DNA of 64,000 bases from Clitoria ternatea (lineage: Eukaryota > Streptophyta > Magnoliopsida > Fabales > Fabaceae), in contig CM075675.1 in assembly GCA_037962975.1 (NCBI GenBank), positions 50,576,501 through 50,640,500 of the forward strand. Reading direction: 5' to 3'. The notes under the pieces are model-generated. The model worked only from the letters and a program-made list of their open reading frames with translations. It had not been told where the DNA came from and did not search any database. Position numbers and translations under genes: made by a program. This document shows, piece by piece, positions 46,288-58,541 of the stretch (position 1 is its first letter; every line of letters starts with the position of its first letter).

Positions 46288-47712
46288 TTACAGTTCATTA
46301 TATGCAAAAAGTACATCTCTGCTAACAATAACCTTGCGGGCTGTGGGATCCCACAGGCGATACCCCTTAACACCGTCAACATAGCCTAAGAATATACATT
46401 TCTTAGATTTTGGATCCAGCTTTGTTCTTTCCTGGGTGTTGTACATTACATACATAGGACAACCAAATACATGTAGAGAAGAATAATCTACTGGTTTTCT
46501 TTTCCATACCTCCATTGGCGTCTTAAGACCAATAGAAATTGATGGTGACCGCTTTATTACGTAACAGGCAATTTTGACTACTTCTGCCCAGAAAGACTTG
46601 GCTAAACCTGCAGTCTTCAGCATAGCTCTCGTTCTCTCCAAGAGAGTTCTATTCATATGCTCTGCTACACCATTCTGTTGAGGCGTATGTGGCACTATGA
46701 ATTGCCTTTGATTACCCTCTTTCTTATAAAATGCTATAAATTCACCATCTGTATATTCTCCTCTATTGTCTGTCCTCAAGCACTTGATTTTATTACCAGT
46801 TTCAAGCTCCACTCGTGCTTTGAACTCCTTGAATACTAAAAACATATCAGACTTCTTCTTGATTGGGTACACCCATAATCTCTTGGAATGATCATCAATG
46901 AAAGATACAAAATATTTTACTCCTCCCAGGGACATTTCTGGTGACTCCCACACATTAGAATGAATCAAGTCTAATATGCATTTGCTTCTAGCAGTAAACT
47001 TATTAAATTTTAATGTATATTGCTTACTAGTCACATAATGCTCACAGAAAGGTAAATTTACCGATTTGAGCTCATGAAAAAGATTACACTTTGCAAGGAT
47101 TTTAAAGCCACGTTCTGACATATGGCACAATTTGTGATGCAACATCATCGCCATTTCTTCTTGGCTGGTTGAAGCAACTAATACATCTGCCACCTGTATA
47201 GTATCTCCCATAAGTATGTATAGATTAGCAGCGATCTTCTCTGCTTTCATTACTACTAGAGCCCCTCTCACTACTTTCAAGATGCCACCTTCAATATGGG
47301 TCTTGCAACCGAGGTCATCTAATTGCCCAATGGACAAAAGATTTTTCTTCAATCCCTTCATATGGTGTATTCCCTGAATTGTGTGAGCAGTACCATCATA
47401 CATTTTTAATTTGACAGTACCAACCCTAGCAATTTCCAAAGCATGATCATTTCCCATGAACACAGATCCTTCTGAGATAGGTTCATAAGTGCAAAACCAA
47501 TCTCGTTGTGAAGTCATGTGCCATGTTGCTCCCGAATCCATTACCCATACGTCAGTGAGCTGTCTTTTACTTTTGGAACTAATTGCCGCTTCACTATATA
47601 AAATTTCTCCATAATCAAAGGTAGCAACACACCCTTTAGATGTACTTGCTCCAGTAGACTTCTCCAAATTTTTCTTGTTGTACCAATAATATTTCTTCAG
47701 GTGCCCCTGCAT
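46288..47712 (-). pseudogene. Copia zinc-knuckle end, protease and integrase
   Basis: This long frame holds the protease site VMDSGATWHM, the pre-integrase zinc region (HHKLCHMSERG, then CEHYVTSKQ) and the integrase core. Several key residues are lost. The pre-integrase finger has CEHY where CxxC is expected. The first catalytic Asp reads N (HSNVWES), and the second site reads RTDNRGEY where DNGGEY is usual. The Glu site NGVAEHMNRT is kept. It is in the same frame as gag, separated by a single TGA at 47716. Confidence 0.87.
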
Positions 47713-47715
47713 GCC

Positions 47716-48354
47716 TCAATTGTAGCATTTAAAGTTTTTCCTTTTTCGAGACTTTGATCTGCCATGATTCTGGCTCCCACTAGGGCCATGTTCCGTTGAT
47801 TTTTCTCTCGTCATCGTCAAGGCTTCCGCTTGCTTTGAACTTTCTTTACTATTTTTGCGCCTGGATTCTTCTTCAAGAATAGCTCTGGCGACATCATCAA
47901 AGTGCAAGTGACCAATAATATGATTATTTGTTATATTGATGATGAACTGATCATAGGAATTTGGCAAACCATGAAGCAAAAGTTCAACATGCTCATTTTC
48001 TAGTATTGAAAAGTCTAACATTGTAAGCTGAGCAAACAACGTATTCAGATTGTTGATGTGGTCTATCACTGATGTGGACTCACTTATCCGAAGTGTATAC
48101 AACCTCCTCTTCAAAAATATTCTATTGTGAAGTGATTTCACCTCATACAGATTTATGAAGGTATCCCAAATCTCCTTTGTAGTTTCCTTTTCTACAATAC
48201 TTGACAAAACCGAAGCCGCCATTGCTAAGTGCAAGGTGGAAACAACGTTGTCATCTATCTCTTTCCATTTTTCGTCAGTTATACCAACGGGTCTACCTAT
48301 AATTTCGCTGAACAATTTTCTTTTCTCAAAATTGCCTTTATCTTCAATTTCCAT
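47716..48354 (-). pseudogene. Copia gag (UBN2 type), stopped in the zinc knuckle
   Basis: Begins MEIEDKGNFEKRKLF. The UBN2-type core reads TTKEIWDTFINLYE, then LHGLPNSYDQFIINI. A basic tail (SKSRKRKNFK) leads into the knuckle C-Y-N, where TGA replaces the second Cys codon. The knuckle's last Cys is also lost (KKYYWYN). RNA binding by this Gag would be gone even if the stop were read through. Confidence 0.86.
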
Positions 48355-48598
48355 AGGGAGAAGTTACTCCCATTGAATTTCTCAATCTCAAATTTTACCG
48401 CCATTTTTAATAAGTACATCAGTTTACACAATTTCATTATGAATAGTATAGTATACGTGAACAATATTGTATATTTTTATCGTACACCAGAATAATTCCA
48501 GTATATGTTAACAATCACTGCAAAAGTATACAACCACATATGTGAATAGTACCCAGGAATAATACTTGTGAATAGTACCACAGCGTCAACAACTAGTA

Positions 48599-48610
48599 GC
48601 TCGGATACCA
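48599..48610 (-). other. Copia primer binding site
   Basis: Minus strand TGGTATCCGAGC, one base from the LTR. It differs by one base from the initiator tRNA-Met complement TGGTATCAGAGC common in copia elements. Confidence 0.8.
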
Positions 48611-48611
48611 C

Positions 48612-49088
48612 AGTTAGGTACCAGAGTATTAGAATAATATCACACAGCTAAAATAGAGATGAGAAAGAGGAACTGAACACAATAATTTTACGTAGAAAAC
48701 CCTTAACAGATAAGGGAAAAACCACGGGCAAGACCAAAGAAATATTTTCACTAAGTGGAAGAAATATTACAACTTCTCTCTATCTCACAAGGAGAGAACA
48801 ATGACACTCTCTCTTTAAATAGGAGAACACTCATTAGGAGAACCTCACAGGAGAACACTATAATTTTTCTCTCTGGACTTTTCTCTCTAGATACTAGGAA
48901 ATGCTTCTAGTTTAGGATGATAAAACTTGGAGTAAGAAGCTTCAATTTATAGCCATCAAGATGCAATTATGACCACACACATTTTTATGGCTAATATGCA
49001 AGCTTTAATTTGGACCACACTTTTTCTTATGGCCAATATGCAACATTAATTGTGCACCACAAAATCAAAAGTGGCTTTGACTCTAATA
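48612..49088 (-). repeat. 5' LTR of the first copia element
   Basis: 477 bp, against 461 bp for its partner. It contains an extra short insertion around CATTAGGAGAACCTCACAGG (48832-48855). The inner end has AGTTAGG for TGTTAGG, so the terminal dinucleotide has mutated. Confidence 0.88.
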
Positions 49089-49093
49089 AATCC

Positions 49094-50985
49094 TAGATTC
49101 CACCTTTGTTTGAAAAACATACCCATAGTACCACTTGAATTCCCCATCACCATAAATACCACACAATTCCAATATAAATGCTAACAAAGCACAAACAGTC
49201 TTGAGGATCAACGCTATATCTGAGTGACATCAAAGGTGCATTAGAACTAAAATGAACCCATATTAATGAAAAATTCAGCAACTTACATATTGGACAAGAC
49301 CAAATTTTTCTCAAAAGAATACAGGGCAAAGGCCTCATAATAGTTTCTCAAAATGTCACAAGATAAAGATACTCTTGGATTCCACAAAGTAATCTAGAAT
49401 TACAGGAAGAGATAAAACGAATGCCAAGTAATCATTAATGTGTCTACTTCGTAACACATCGTATGTACAGATTTGATCAAGAAATCATAATGAAATATCT
49501 TTTTTCCACTTGGTTTAACAAGGGAGAGGTAACTTGGATTGAAAGGAGCTTCAAGAATAGTAGATGAGCACATACACCAGTGTGACTATTTCCTAGAATT
49601 AGTCCCTCCCTTTTTGGATAGAAAAAAGTACACACCTCATGAAGAATGATAAAACTTTATTTTTATTTGGATTAATTTATAGAAGAAAGGAATTTGGATT
49701 TGATATTTGTTTCTATATAGTATCTTCTATTATTATAAATACAAATATCATCTTAACCAAAAACTAAGAGGGTTGTATCTTGATTTATGATGTATATCCT
49801 TCCCATTGCATCCAATTCATAATTTCAAAATATATCAACACTGGCATAAGTTTATCCATGATAAGCTAATGTAAGTTTCATATAAGATAAATTATACAAG
49901 TTTCAAAATATATCAACACAATTTAATATTTAGACCTTATATTAACATACTTGCTTCATATTTCCAAAGAAAGGATTACAAATAAAACAACTTTTGACAA
50001 AATGTTATGAAATACACTTGTCTAACTAATTTTAACACATACACTAATGGAGTGCTCTATAGTCTATTCTATTCTATTGTAGAAAGTGTGGTTTCTAAGC
50101 CTTAATATGCTTACTTACACTGAAGCTTTCCTTGTATTTAGTTTCATTTCACTCAAAATGTTTTATGTTTTCTATTAATTCAAAAGTGCTTCATATAACT
50201 TGTAGTATATTGAGTAATATATTTTCCCTGATAAATTTACCAAGTAAATTTGGATAATCTTAGTTGGAATAGGCAATTCTTCTTAAACTCTTTATCCGTA
50301 CCTTAACCATTGGACATAACTTTTAACTGAAACTGGATATGATTTTTTTAGGGGGTGTCTAGACATTTCATCTTTAGTAGCTATTAATATTTACATGAAT
50401 TCATGGAACAGTAAAATTTGGCTTGTTAGAAGCAAAAACTGGAGGAAGGTTGGAGAAAGTTTCTTTTCAATTGGCTTGGTTTTGAATTTGGATCACAAGC
50501 CTTGTCACATTAATGAGCTTTGTTGAATTATTATGTAGTCACTATTTCTATCTTCATGTGATGTATTGATGTATCTCTCCTATTGTCACTGGCTCACTCC
50601 TCTAGCATGGACAGTTATGTCTAGAACATTTTATTAGAAAACTATTTTGAGTCAGGCTCAATTGTTGTGATAAATATACGGAGATGATCAAGTAAAATAT
50701 GGTTCAATTTGTGTTTGTATATAAAACTAATCAAGAATCTATACTTAATGGCTTGAGCTTCTTGGAGTGTTGACCTTTGATATCTTATTAAAAAGCTTAG
50801 GTGACTAATTGGTCAGGAATTTGATCCATGCTGCCTAGTGAATTTCACTACATGGTATTTGGGTTTGTGCATTGTGCACACCCAAGCCTGACGGTTTCTT
50901 GCTTCCTAGAGGAGTACGTTAAATACAAAATCATTTATGAATCTTCTATCATGTTAAGACATTCTACATTGGCTAAGAATATGGT
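49094..50985. other. Intergenic between two copia elements
   Basis: No gene seen. The piece 50140-50355 repeats 42830-43090. Short frames are chance; the one starting at 50828 runs into a copia LTR. Confidence 0.6.
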
Positions 50986-50990
50986 CAAAA

Positions 50991-51314
50991 TGTTAGGTAT
51001 TAGAGAATATCACACAGTTAAAATAGAGATGAGAAACGAAGAACTGAAAACAGTAATTTTACAAGGAAAACCCTTTTCATATAAGGGAAAAATCACGGGC
51101 AAGACCAGAGAAATAATTTTACTAAGTGAAAAAATATATTACAACTTCTCTTTATCTCACAAGGAGAGAATAATGACACTCTCTCTTTAAATAGAAGAAC
51201 ACTCACTAGGAGAATATCACAAGAGAGCACTCTAGTTTTTCTCTCTGCATTTTTCTCTCTGGATACTAGGAATTGCTTCTAGTATTGATTTTGGGATGCA
51301 ATTAACGTAGCTTC
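50991..51314 (-). repeat. Copia 2 3' LTR, first part (R-U5 side)
   Basis: Closely resembles the first copia LTR (AGAATATCACACAGTTAAAATAGAGATGAGAAA-type sequence, in scattered matches) up to the insertion point. It ends in GCTTC, duplicated at 62197-62201. Confidence 0.87.
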
Positions 51315-53619
51315 TGTAACACCCCCTTATATACACGAGATATATATGTATTTTTCTTACTTTTAAAAAAAAACTTTTAGAAAGATATACATATTTATCA
51401 CTCTTTATCCCGCGTATACAAGGACGTATATACATCTGATTTCCTTTGAATATTGAAAGTAAAAAAAAAACATTGTCTTTCAATATTTGTCCATAATGAC
51501 AAAATAATTTATAGAAATCATAAGTGATAAATCATTACAATATTATATCCGAATGAAAGAATTTATCAAAGTTTAACCTTTACCTTGTTACAATTATCTA
51601 ACTTGATATTGTAATAAGGCAAAGTAAAACTAAACTATACCTCTACTACAAATATGACCAATCATTTCCTAGTCCTTGAACCATCGAGTTTTTGAATCCT
51701 ACTCTTGTCATATCTCTTCATCTAATCGATTGAGGATGAGACCACTTTACCCTCTTGTAATTACATATCCTTACATCTTGGACTGCTAGCTATATATCAT
51801 ATAACATATATTTTGGACACAAAAATTCAAACAAGAAGGAGTGAGAAACAAAATGTAATATATTACAGATAAGACATAAGCATAAGGGTTTTCATAAACT
51901 AATATAATAATATCAGTCATAATCTCATACACAATCAATTATAAATATAGGGTTTCCACATACATAACACTTATATTTTCATTCATAACCATCCACATAG
52001 AATGTCACAATCACATGAATATTATGTAATGCTTATGCTACTATCTCATTCAGTTTATGCATGTGGGCCCTTAAAGTTTTAATTTGCACTAGGCCAACTA
52101 GGAGTTTACACTGTTCCATAATTCTGGATAATAATAACATAAATGCCTTCATGGCATATGAACAGCTCAACTGACATGGAAACACTTAGAGACTAGTCAA
52201 ATTGAGAAGGTTTTTATTGTGAAAGTACCCGATACTAGGGAGCAACCCCAGGTCACCTGAAGCACCCTTTCACACCCTCTCATCCTAAGGCTCGCAATTA
52301 AGCCTCCTCTAATGTATCCTCGATTTCTATAATCCGTCCCCAGGCAATATCACATCTCGTTTCTCTTTAATGATTCATGATGCATGAACTACTCGCATAT
52401 TGAGTTGGTTAAGACTTTTAGAAACTCAAGTATAAATTATATCTTCGGGGCCTACAAATAACAACATAGCGACCCCGATAAACTGTACATTTCAAAACTC
52501 TTAAATAAGTTCTGCCTCACGCAGAAGAATTTCAGTACAATTTTCTTCACCACTAACAAATCAATATTATTGTGATTTGAGTTTCAAAGTCTTAACATAA
52601 ATTCTAAACATTCTTTAGAGCATTTATAGGAAATTTATTTACTTTAGACATAAGTTTGAATTATCGATCCTTTTTCATCTTAAATTATAATACTTGAAAA
52701 GTATATAATAAAGTATTTTTGAAATTAAAGACTCTTATTTTCAAAAGTTTAAAATGAAATATTATTGAAGTATCTTATTTCCATTTGAGAATCAAATATT
52801 TTCATATATATACATATATGAATATATTATTTTTATAAAACAATTTCTTTTTCTTTATTTTTATAACTAAATTTTTTTCTAAAATTTAATTAAATAATTT
52901 ATCTTGAAAGAAAAAGGTAAGTTATAGAAATTATATAGTTTTATTGAAAATTAAGAAAATTTTCTTAACAATAATTTTGAATAAACATTGAGAAATTATC
53001 ATAAATAATTTCTTTTAAAGTAATACTGTAAAGAGTAAGGAATAAGTATATTCTTACTGAGTTTTAGCTTCCCGTCGTGTTTGCTATATGCTCAAACTCC
53101 ATATCATAAGATTATCAATCACTCATCGATCACAATCAAGTATTGTAATATCATCAATCACAATCAAATATCATCAATCACCAATATTATCAATCATAAT
53201 CAAATCAAATAAATATCATTCATAAATTTCATAATTTAAAATTTAATAGTTATTTAATTTAATAAACTTAATTCCAAGCCCTTATAGTCTATTTCCTTGC
53301 ATAGGTCTATGTAAGTCCATATAGGTCATAATAGTCAAAGTCCTTGCATAGGTAATTCAGAGTAAGTTACACAAGATACTTAATTTAAAATTTATTATTT
53401 TAAAATAATAATATTATTAAATTTAAAAGGAGTAGGGGACTCCTCCCATTATTCTTATGTCTTTCCACATTATATTTTTATCTCACTCCCCCTTACCTGG
53501 AATTGTTACCAAAAGTGAATTCGCTCTGTGTCTCCGAGTTCTAAAAAAATATTAATACTAATTTATTTCAGTATAGGCATAAAATAAAAATTAAGATTAC
53601 TATTAGAATGATAAATAGT

Positions 53620-54095
53620 AATTATGCATAGAACAGTAAATAGTAATGATAAATAGTAAATCATCAATAGTAACGGTAACTAATAATTTTTTTTAAATAG
53701 TAATGGTAAATAGTAAATCATGAATAAAATAGTAAATAGTAAATTTTAAATGGTAACGGTAAATGGTAAAGTGTGAATAGTAAATTTTGAATAGTAGTGG
53801 TAAATGGTAAATTGTGAATAGTAACTTTTGAATAGCAGCGGTAAATGATAAATCGTAATTAGAAATGGTAAATAGTAAATTTTGAATAGTAACGGTAAAT
53901 AGTAAATTTTGAATAGTAACTGTAAATAGTAAATTTTGAATAGTAATGATAAATAGTAATTTTGAATAGTAACAGTAACTAATAAATTTTGAATAATAAC
54001 GGTAAATAAATTTTGAATAATAACAGTAAATGGTAAATTATGAATAGTAATAGTAAATAGTAAATAGTAACAGTAAATTGTAAAAATAACATAGT
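53620..54095. repeat. AT-rich degenerate tandem repeat in left LTR
   Basis: Many imperfect copies of GGTAAATAGTAAATTTTGAATAGTAAC-like units (about 15-26 bp, mixed). The matching array in the right LTR is at 60835-61280. Confidence 0.75.
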
Positions 54096-54773
54096 GGTAA
54101 TTTATTTTTACCGTAGTAACTTATTCATAATAGTACTAGTATATTAATAGTTTAAGAATGCTAAAAAGAATAAACTAAATAATCATAAAAAGACTTTAGA
54201 AGATAATATTATTACCTTACACCTCCGGCAGAATCTCTTTTAACCAAAAGAATCTACTCCCCACTAATTTCTTACACACTATCTCTCTAGATTCTCTCTC
54301 TAATTTTGGTGTGGAAATATTGTAAATGAGCCATCTATTTATAGAAAGAGAAATTTACTATTTAAGATTACTTAATTATTTATTTTACTATTCATGATGT
54401 GAGTATTTACCCATCGGTCACTATTCATGATGTGAGTATTTACCAACTGATGATGTAAGCGATGATGTCGGCAGTGGCATTTCGGTTATTTTCTCAAATA
54501 TTTATTAAAAATTCAAAAAATTCTAAAAAATCATAAATAATGCACAGATCAAAAAGTTCTAAAGAATCATATTCTAATTCCTTCAAATTTTTATTTTAAA
54601 AATTCTAATAAGAGTTAAATCTTAAATATGTAAAAACATAAATATAAGAACATAAAATATAAATTGTGAATAATAAAGATATCAAAAATTCTTAATATAA
54701 TTTTCTTAATTAGTGAATACTAATTAAGTCATTTTAAAATCTTCGTTAAATATACATATTTTTATTTTATTAT

Positions 54774-55719
54774 TGTTCTGTCCTGAATCGGGGTCAAAAA
54801 GATCCGATGTCGGGCCAGTTACGAGTAGTGAGAAAAGTCTGTGTCTGAAGGCCGGATCTGTGAATATCCGGTGTGTCTGTATAAAGAGACCGGTCTTGAC
54901 GTCCTGGAGATCCTTCACACCGACCTCCCGCGTTGATGTGGGCGACAGGTGGTGTCACCTGCGAAGATTCTCCGATGCTCAAGTCAGTGATGTATTCCAA
55001 GTATGGAATGAAAGAAGATATTAGGGAAAGAACCCAGAAATCAGAGAGCCTTCCTCCAGTAAACTGAAGTGAGTGCTTATACCTGCTTGGCTCGGTTTAC
55101 GAGGAACTGTTAGTGAGGAACCACCAACCTTCATTATGCAAGTATATTATTGTTTAATGCGTACTTACCAGCATGATTGAGGCAAGTGGCTATTTTATAT
55201 TGAGCGTAGGGAGTATGGGCTAGACTTAGGGGACAAGTTGATCATTCCCGTGAGCAAATTTTGGCTCGTAGTGTGGGGAATTATTGATCGGTCCCTGTAG
55301 CAAGGCTCGTCGTCTTCTGTTGGATGATGAGTATGTTATCCGGTGTGCATGGTGTTATCCAGACTAACCGGTGCAGGGAGAACGCCTGACTCGGGATTAC
55401 AGTCCGGATGTATACCGATGACACCAGTTGCATGTGTTATGATAGAAACCGGTTGATCGGTCCGGATCAACTTCTCAACACCGGGTGAAAAGGGAAACGG
55501 ATGAAGTATCTGATATCTTGGTCACTGTTCGGATAACCGGTATAGTTGCAGACTGAGTCGGTATCTTGTGATACCGATTGAGGCCGGCTAACATTTTTAC
55601 CGACTGGATCGTTGTCCAGTGGTATACCGACTGGATCATTGTCCAGTAATACTGACTGAACTCTGGGCCGGCTAAGACAATCATCTCTTAGTCTTAGGGC
55701 CGATGTCCAGACCGGATCA
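54774..55719. mobile_element. Solo LTR nested in the LARD left LTR (946 bp)
   Basis: TGTTCTGTCC...ACCGGATCA with TG and CA ends, flanked by a perfect ATTAT duplication (54769-54773 and 55720-55724). The right LTR lacks it cleanly, which proves the insertion. It is GC-richer than its host and rich in CCGGT/CCGGTGT motifs, with a TATA-like TATAAAGAG at 54880-54888 on the plus strand. No internal coding or second terminal repeat is seen, so solo LTR is the best reading. A small TRIM-type element is the alternative. Confidence 0.82.
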
Positions 55720-55884
55720 ATTATTATTTCATTTTATTTTTTAAAAAATAATTTAAATATAAGTACCAAAATTTTATAAAAATATTAATTAGTTAAAAAA
55801 TCAACTAACTAATAGTAAGTATTTTCTCATTAAAGAGATATTAATATCTATTTTCTATTTGAGTAAAAAAAATAGGATGTTACA

Positions 55885-55897
55885 ACTCTACTCCCCT
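55885..55897 (-). other. Polypurine tract of the LARD-like element
   Basis: Minus strand AGGGGAGTAGAGT directly before the left LTR. Confidence 0.7.
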
Positions 55898-56250
55898 ATA
55901 AGAAATTTTGTCCTCGAAATTTAATATTGTAAATAAATCTTACTAAGGATAAACTAAGTGAACTATCCTAATATGTTCTCTAGTTTTACGAACAATTATG
56001 TATCCTTTCCTTGATGTTACCATTTACTTTCTTTTAAATCTTACCAGGTATTTTCTCCTCAACTAAAAAATATCACCCTCTTAATTTTGTTAACTATGCT
56101 CATCATAAATTGATGGTTAACTCTAAACTTCTCAATAATTATGTTTCTCAATCTATTAAAACCTTACTTAATATAATCCATAACATCCATTAATTAAAAT
56201 TCTTACTCGTAACATAGTAAAATGGACTGCTAAGAATTAATTACTGGACA
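55898..56250. other. LARD interior, left part
   Basis: No coding seen. It lies upstream of the micro-gene promoter. Confidence 0.5.
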
Positions 56251-56328
56251 ACTAGCCGTTAGCAACTAGCCGTTGGACTAGCCGTTTGTGACCGTTGCAA
56301 ACTCTCCCTCCCTTGCTTGCTTATAAAT
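56251..56328 (+). promoter_or_regulatory. MSA-like box cluster and TATA box
   Basis: ACTAGCCGTT occurs three times (56251, 56265, 56277), and a fourth CCGTT is at 56292. Read on the minus strand these are AACGG cores. The second gives TCCAACGGCTA, a full match to the M-phase-specific activator consensus YCYAACGGYYA; the first and fourth differ by one base. A TATAAAT box follows at 56322-56328, about 100 bp before the ATG at 56431. In plants MSA boxes bind three-repeat MYB (MYB3R) factors that drive G2/M genes. Use here is inference. Confidence 0.55.
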
Positions 56329-56430
56329 TCTCATTCTATTCTCACTTCCTATCACAACTTCAAGGTTTCTTAGTTTCTCTCTTCTATATAATTTCTTCAA
56401 TCTTTTTCTTAAGTACTATCATACTATTCG

Positions 56431-56577
56431 ATGGCCAACCTTCCTAGAAGTGAGGAAGAACGAAGGCGGGATGGACTACAGTTTGTGGTAACAAGTGTCT
56501 CGCTTCTTATACTCGTTATGGTGATTTCTCTAGTTTGGGCATTTTATTTATTACCAAAACTCTTAGGCCTCTACTAA
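56431..56577 (+). CDS. Small single-pass membrane peptide, 48 aa, inside LARD interior
   Basis: The ATG has a good context (TTCGATGGCC). The first 16 residues are charged (MANLPRSEEERRRDG). Residues about 18-41 are a strong hydrophobic segment (FVVTSVSLLILVMVISLVWAF in two overlapping halves). The end is PKLLGLY. This gives a cytosolic acidic/basic head and one membrane span. It lies behind a TATA box and MSA-like boxes and before an AATAAA, on the strand opposite to the element's own transcript. I do not recognise the family. It may be a captured host gene or an ORF native to this element group. Confidence 0.5.
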   Translation: MANLPRSEEERRRDGLQFVVTSVSLLILVMVISLVWAFYLLPKLLGLY

Positions 56578-56646
56578 GTAATCACTTATCGTTTAACTAT
56601 GATGTATTAGATGTTCTACTTTATTTTCCTTAATGTAATCATGTAT

Positions 56647-56652
56647 AATAAA
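56647..56652 (+). terminator. Candidate poly(A) signal of the micro-gene
   Basis: AATAAA 70 bases after the stop codon at 56577, with T-rich sequence around it. Confidence 0.45.
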
Positions 56653-57312
56653 TTATCCTAGTGAGAAAGGATAAATATGTCTTAGTCCATGTTGTACTTG
56701 TTTATCTAGTTAAATCCTTGTGTTCTTTGCTTCATGACAATCCAGGGTATGTAATCATTTCTTATTGTCTTCTATAATGAATTAAATATTCCTTAACTAA
56801 GTGATTGCACATTCTATCATAATTGACTACAACCATTACATAGATTTGATAAATTCTCTAATCTTAAATGATCATAAATCACTACGTTGACTTAGAAATA
56901 CTCACTTAAACTTTTGTTATGGATAGCTAAGATTTATGTAACCCACTTTATAGGAACTATGCTAAATTAATAAGTAAGGGTTCATATCTATTTTCCTACG
57001 GTTCACTAACATATTTCTTTATTTTAAGTCTATCATTACATAACAATTATTTATATAGGGTATATGTATATTCACTTTACAAAATTGATGACTAAAAGTA
57101 AATAACTTGATAAACATGTATCAAATTGTTAGGAATCCAAAGAAAATATTTTATGGCACAATTTCTCAATATTAAACCAATATCGATATCTCCCAAAGAT
57201 CTATGATACTTATTTTTGATCATTTATTGACATATTTATCACAATAAATCAAAAAAAATTAAAAATATATGGTTAATTACATTCGATGTCACAACCATAA
57301 AAGTTTCATTAA

Positions 57313-57350
<38 letters not shown>

Positions 57351-58524
57351 CATCATATATTATTCAGTCGAAGGCATCATAAAGGAAAACTTCATCAAAT
57401 CAAACAACAATTAACATATCTTATATGTTATACAAAAGAAGAATCAATACAAACAGTCGAGGATATAATTCCTAGTACGATTACTTGTCACACCAAACAA
57501 GTTAGCGAATAAACTACCATATTTCTTTCATAAACATACATCCACACATTTTTTTAAATATATCACCAAAGGAAAACTATGTTTCTATCTTAGACAATTT
57601 GTTATACTACTTCGAATTACAACATTTATCTACCCATTAGAATTCTAATTCACACAAGTATCTCTACAACTTCAAGGACATTGTAAGGAATATCCTAATA
57701 GAATTTATTGAGTTTATCTCCATTTCTCCATATACCACATTAAGCTAGGGTTAAATTCGTTGATCTTAACATCATTCATTTCACATGTCTTTCACTACTT
57801 AGTGTAAATCATTCGGGGTGATCAGTCTCGATAATTTATAGCTAAGTAGTTAAAGTCATGACAGCTCCAGTCTAAAATCCATATCAAAATATTCCTAAGA
57901 CTTTTTCCTAAAGCTTAACTTTGAATTCTTATATGAAAATACATGTTACTAAAGATCTTTTATTGTCTTATCTCCTTTATTGTCCCCACATGTAAACAGG
58001 TAAAACATGCGCACACAATTTGTTTAACTTCTTTCATTAATAAATGCTAAGACTGACAAAACATTCAAACAAAATATCAGACACCTTCTCTCTTTATATA
58101 CAATATGTCCCATACCGTATTGTAAAAAGAGACAAATGTTGAATATTTCATTATCACATATCAACTAAAGAATTAAACACCATAGATCACATCTGGAATA
58201 AAAGGAAATAATTATATTACCTTATTATTCCACCATACATTAGCGCTCATACTTAAATAATGTCAAGAAAGACTTCAGAATGGCCAGTCTCTGATAATCC
58301 CTGCAATAACATTTTTCAAGTAGTAGGCTATAGAGTTCTAACTTATACTTTTAATTAACTTAAAGACTAGTTCCTTCTTTATCTCTAACTTTTCTCCACT
58401 TGCTTCTTGTCATCTACTCCAATTATAAAATTTCCTCCTCTATTAAGCATATAATCTTTTGACTAACTTAACCATCAGAGAACACAACAGACTAGGACCA
58501 TACCCCAAGCCGATTTGGATTGAA
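56653..58524. other. LARD interior, right part
   Basis: No gene seen. A TA dinucleotide run lies at about 57317-57346. No RT, integrase or gag pattern in any frame. Confidence 0.6.
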
Positions 58525-58538
58525 CTGCTCTAATACCA
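58525..58538 (-). other. LARD primer binding site
   Basis: Minus strand TGGTATTAGAGCAG, three bases from the right LTR; one base differs from the initiator tRNA-Met complement TGGTATCAGAGCAG. Confidence 0.75.
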
Positions 58539-58541
58539 CTT

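Larger units (their letters stand above)
43982..49088 (-). mobile_element. Ty1/copia retrotransposon, decayed, both LTRs present
   Basis: Minus-strand order is LTR (49088-48612), primer site, gag, protease, integrase, RT, RNase H, polypurine tract (AAGTGGGAGAT at 44453-44443), LTR (44442-43982). Integrase before RT is the copia order. Flanks AATCT (43977-43981) and AATCC (49089-49093) fit a 5-bp target duplication with one change. It resembles Tork/TNT1-type elements by the UBN2-like gag and pre-integrase region. Stops and a frameshift make it inactive. Confidence 0.9.
51315..55884 (-). repeat. 3' LTR of the LARD-like element (4570 bp, contains a solo LTR)
   Basis: It matches 58542-62196 almost base for base apart from the insertion at 54774-55724, short repeat-number differences and scattered substitutions. 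No coding is seen. Confidence 0.9.

Noticed and set aside
50828..51190. 120-codon plus-strand frame
   Set aside because: More than half of it is copia LTR sequence.
54724..55024. Overlapping frames on both strands
   Set aside because: They span the border of the nested solo LTR and have no protein pattern.
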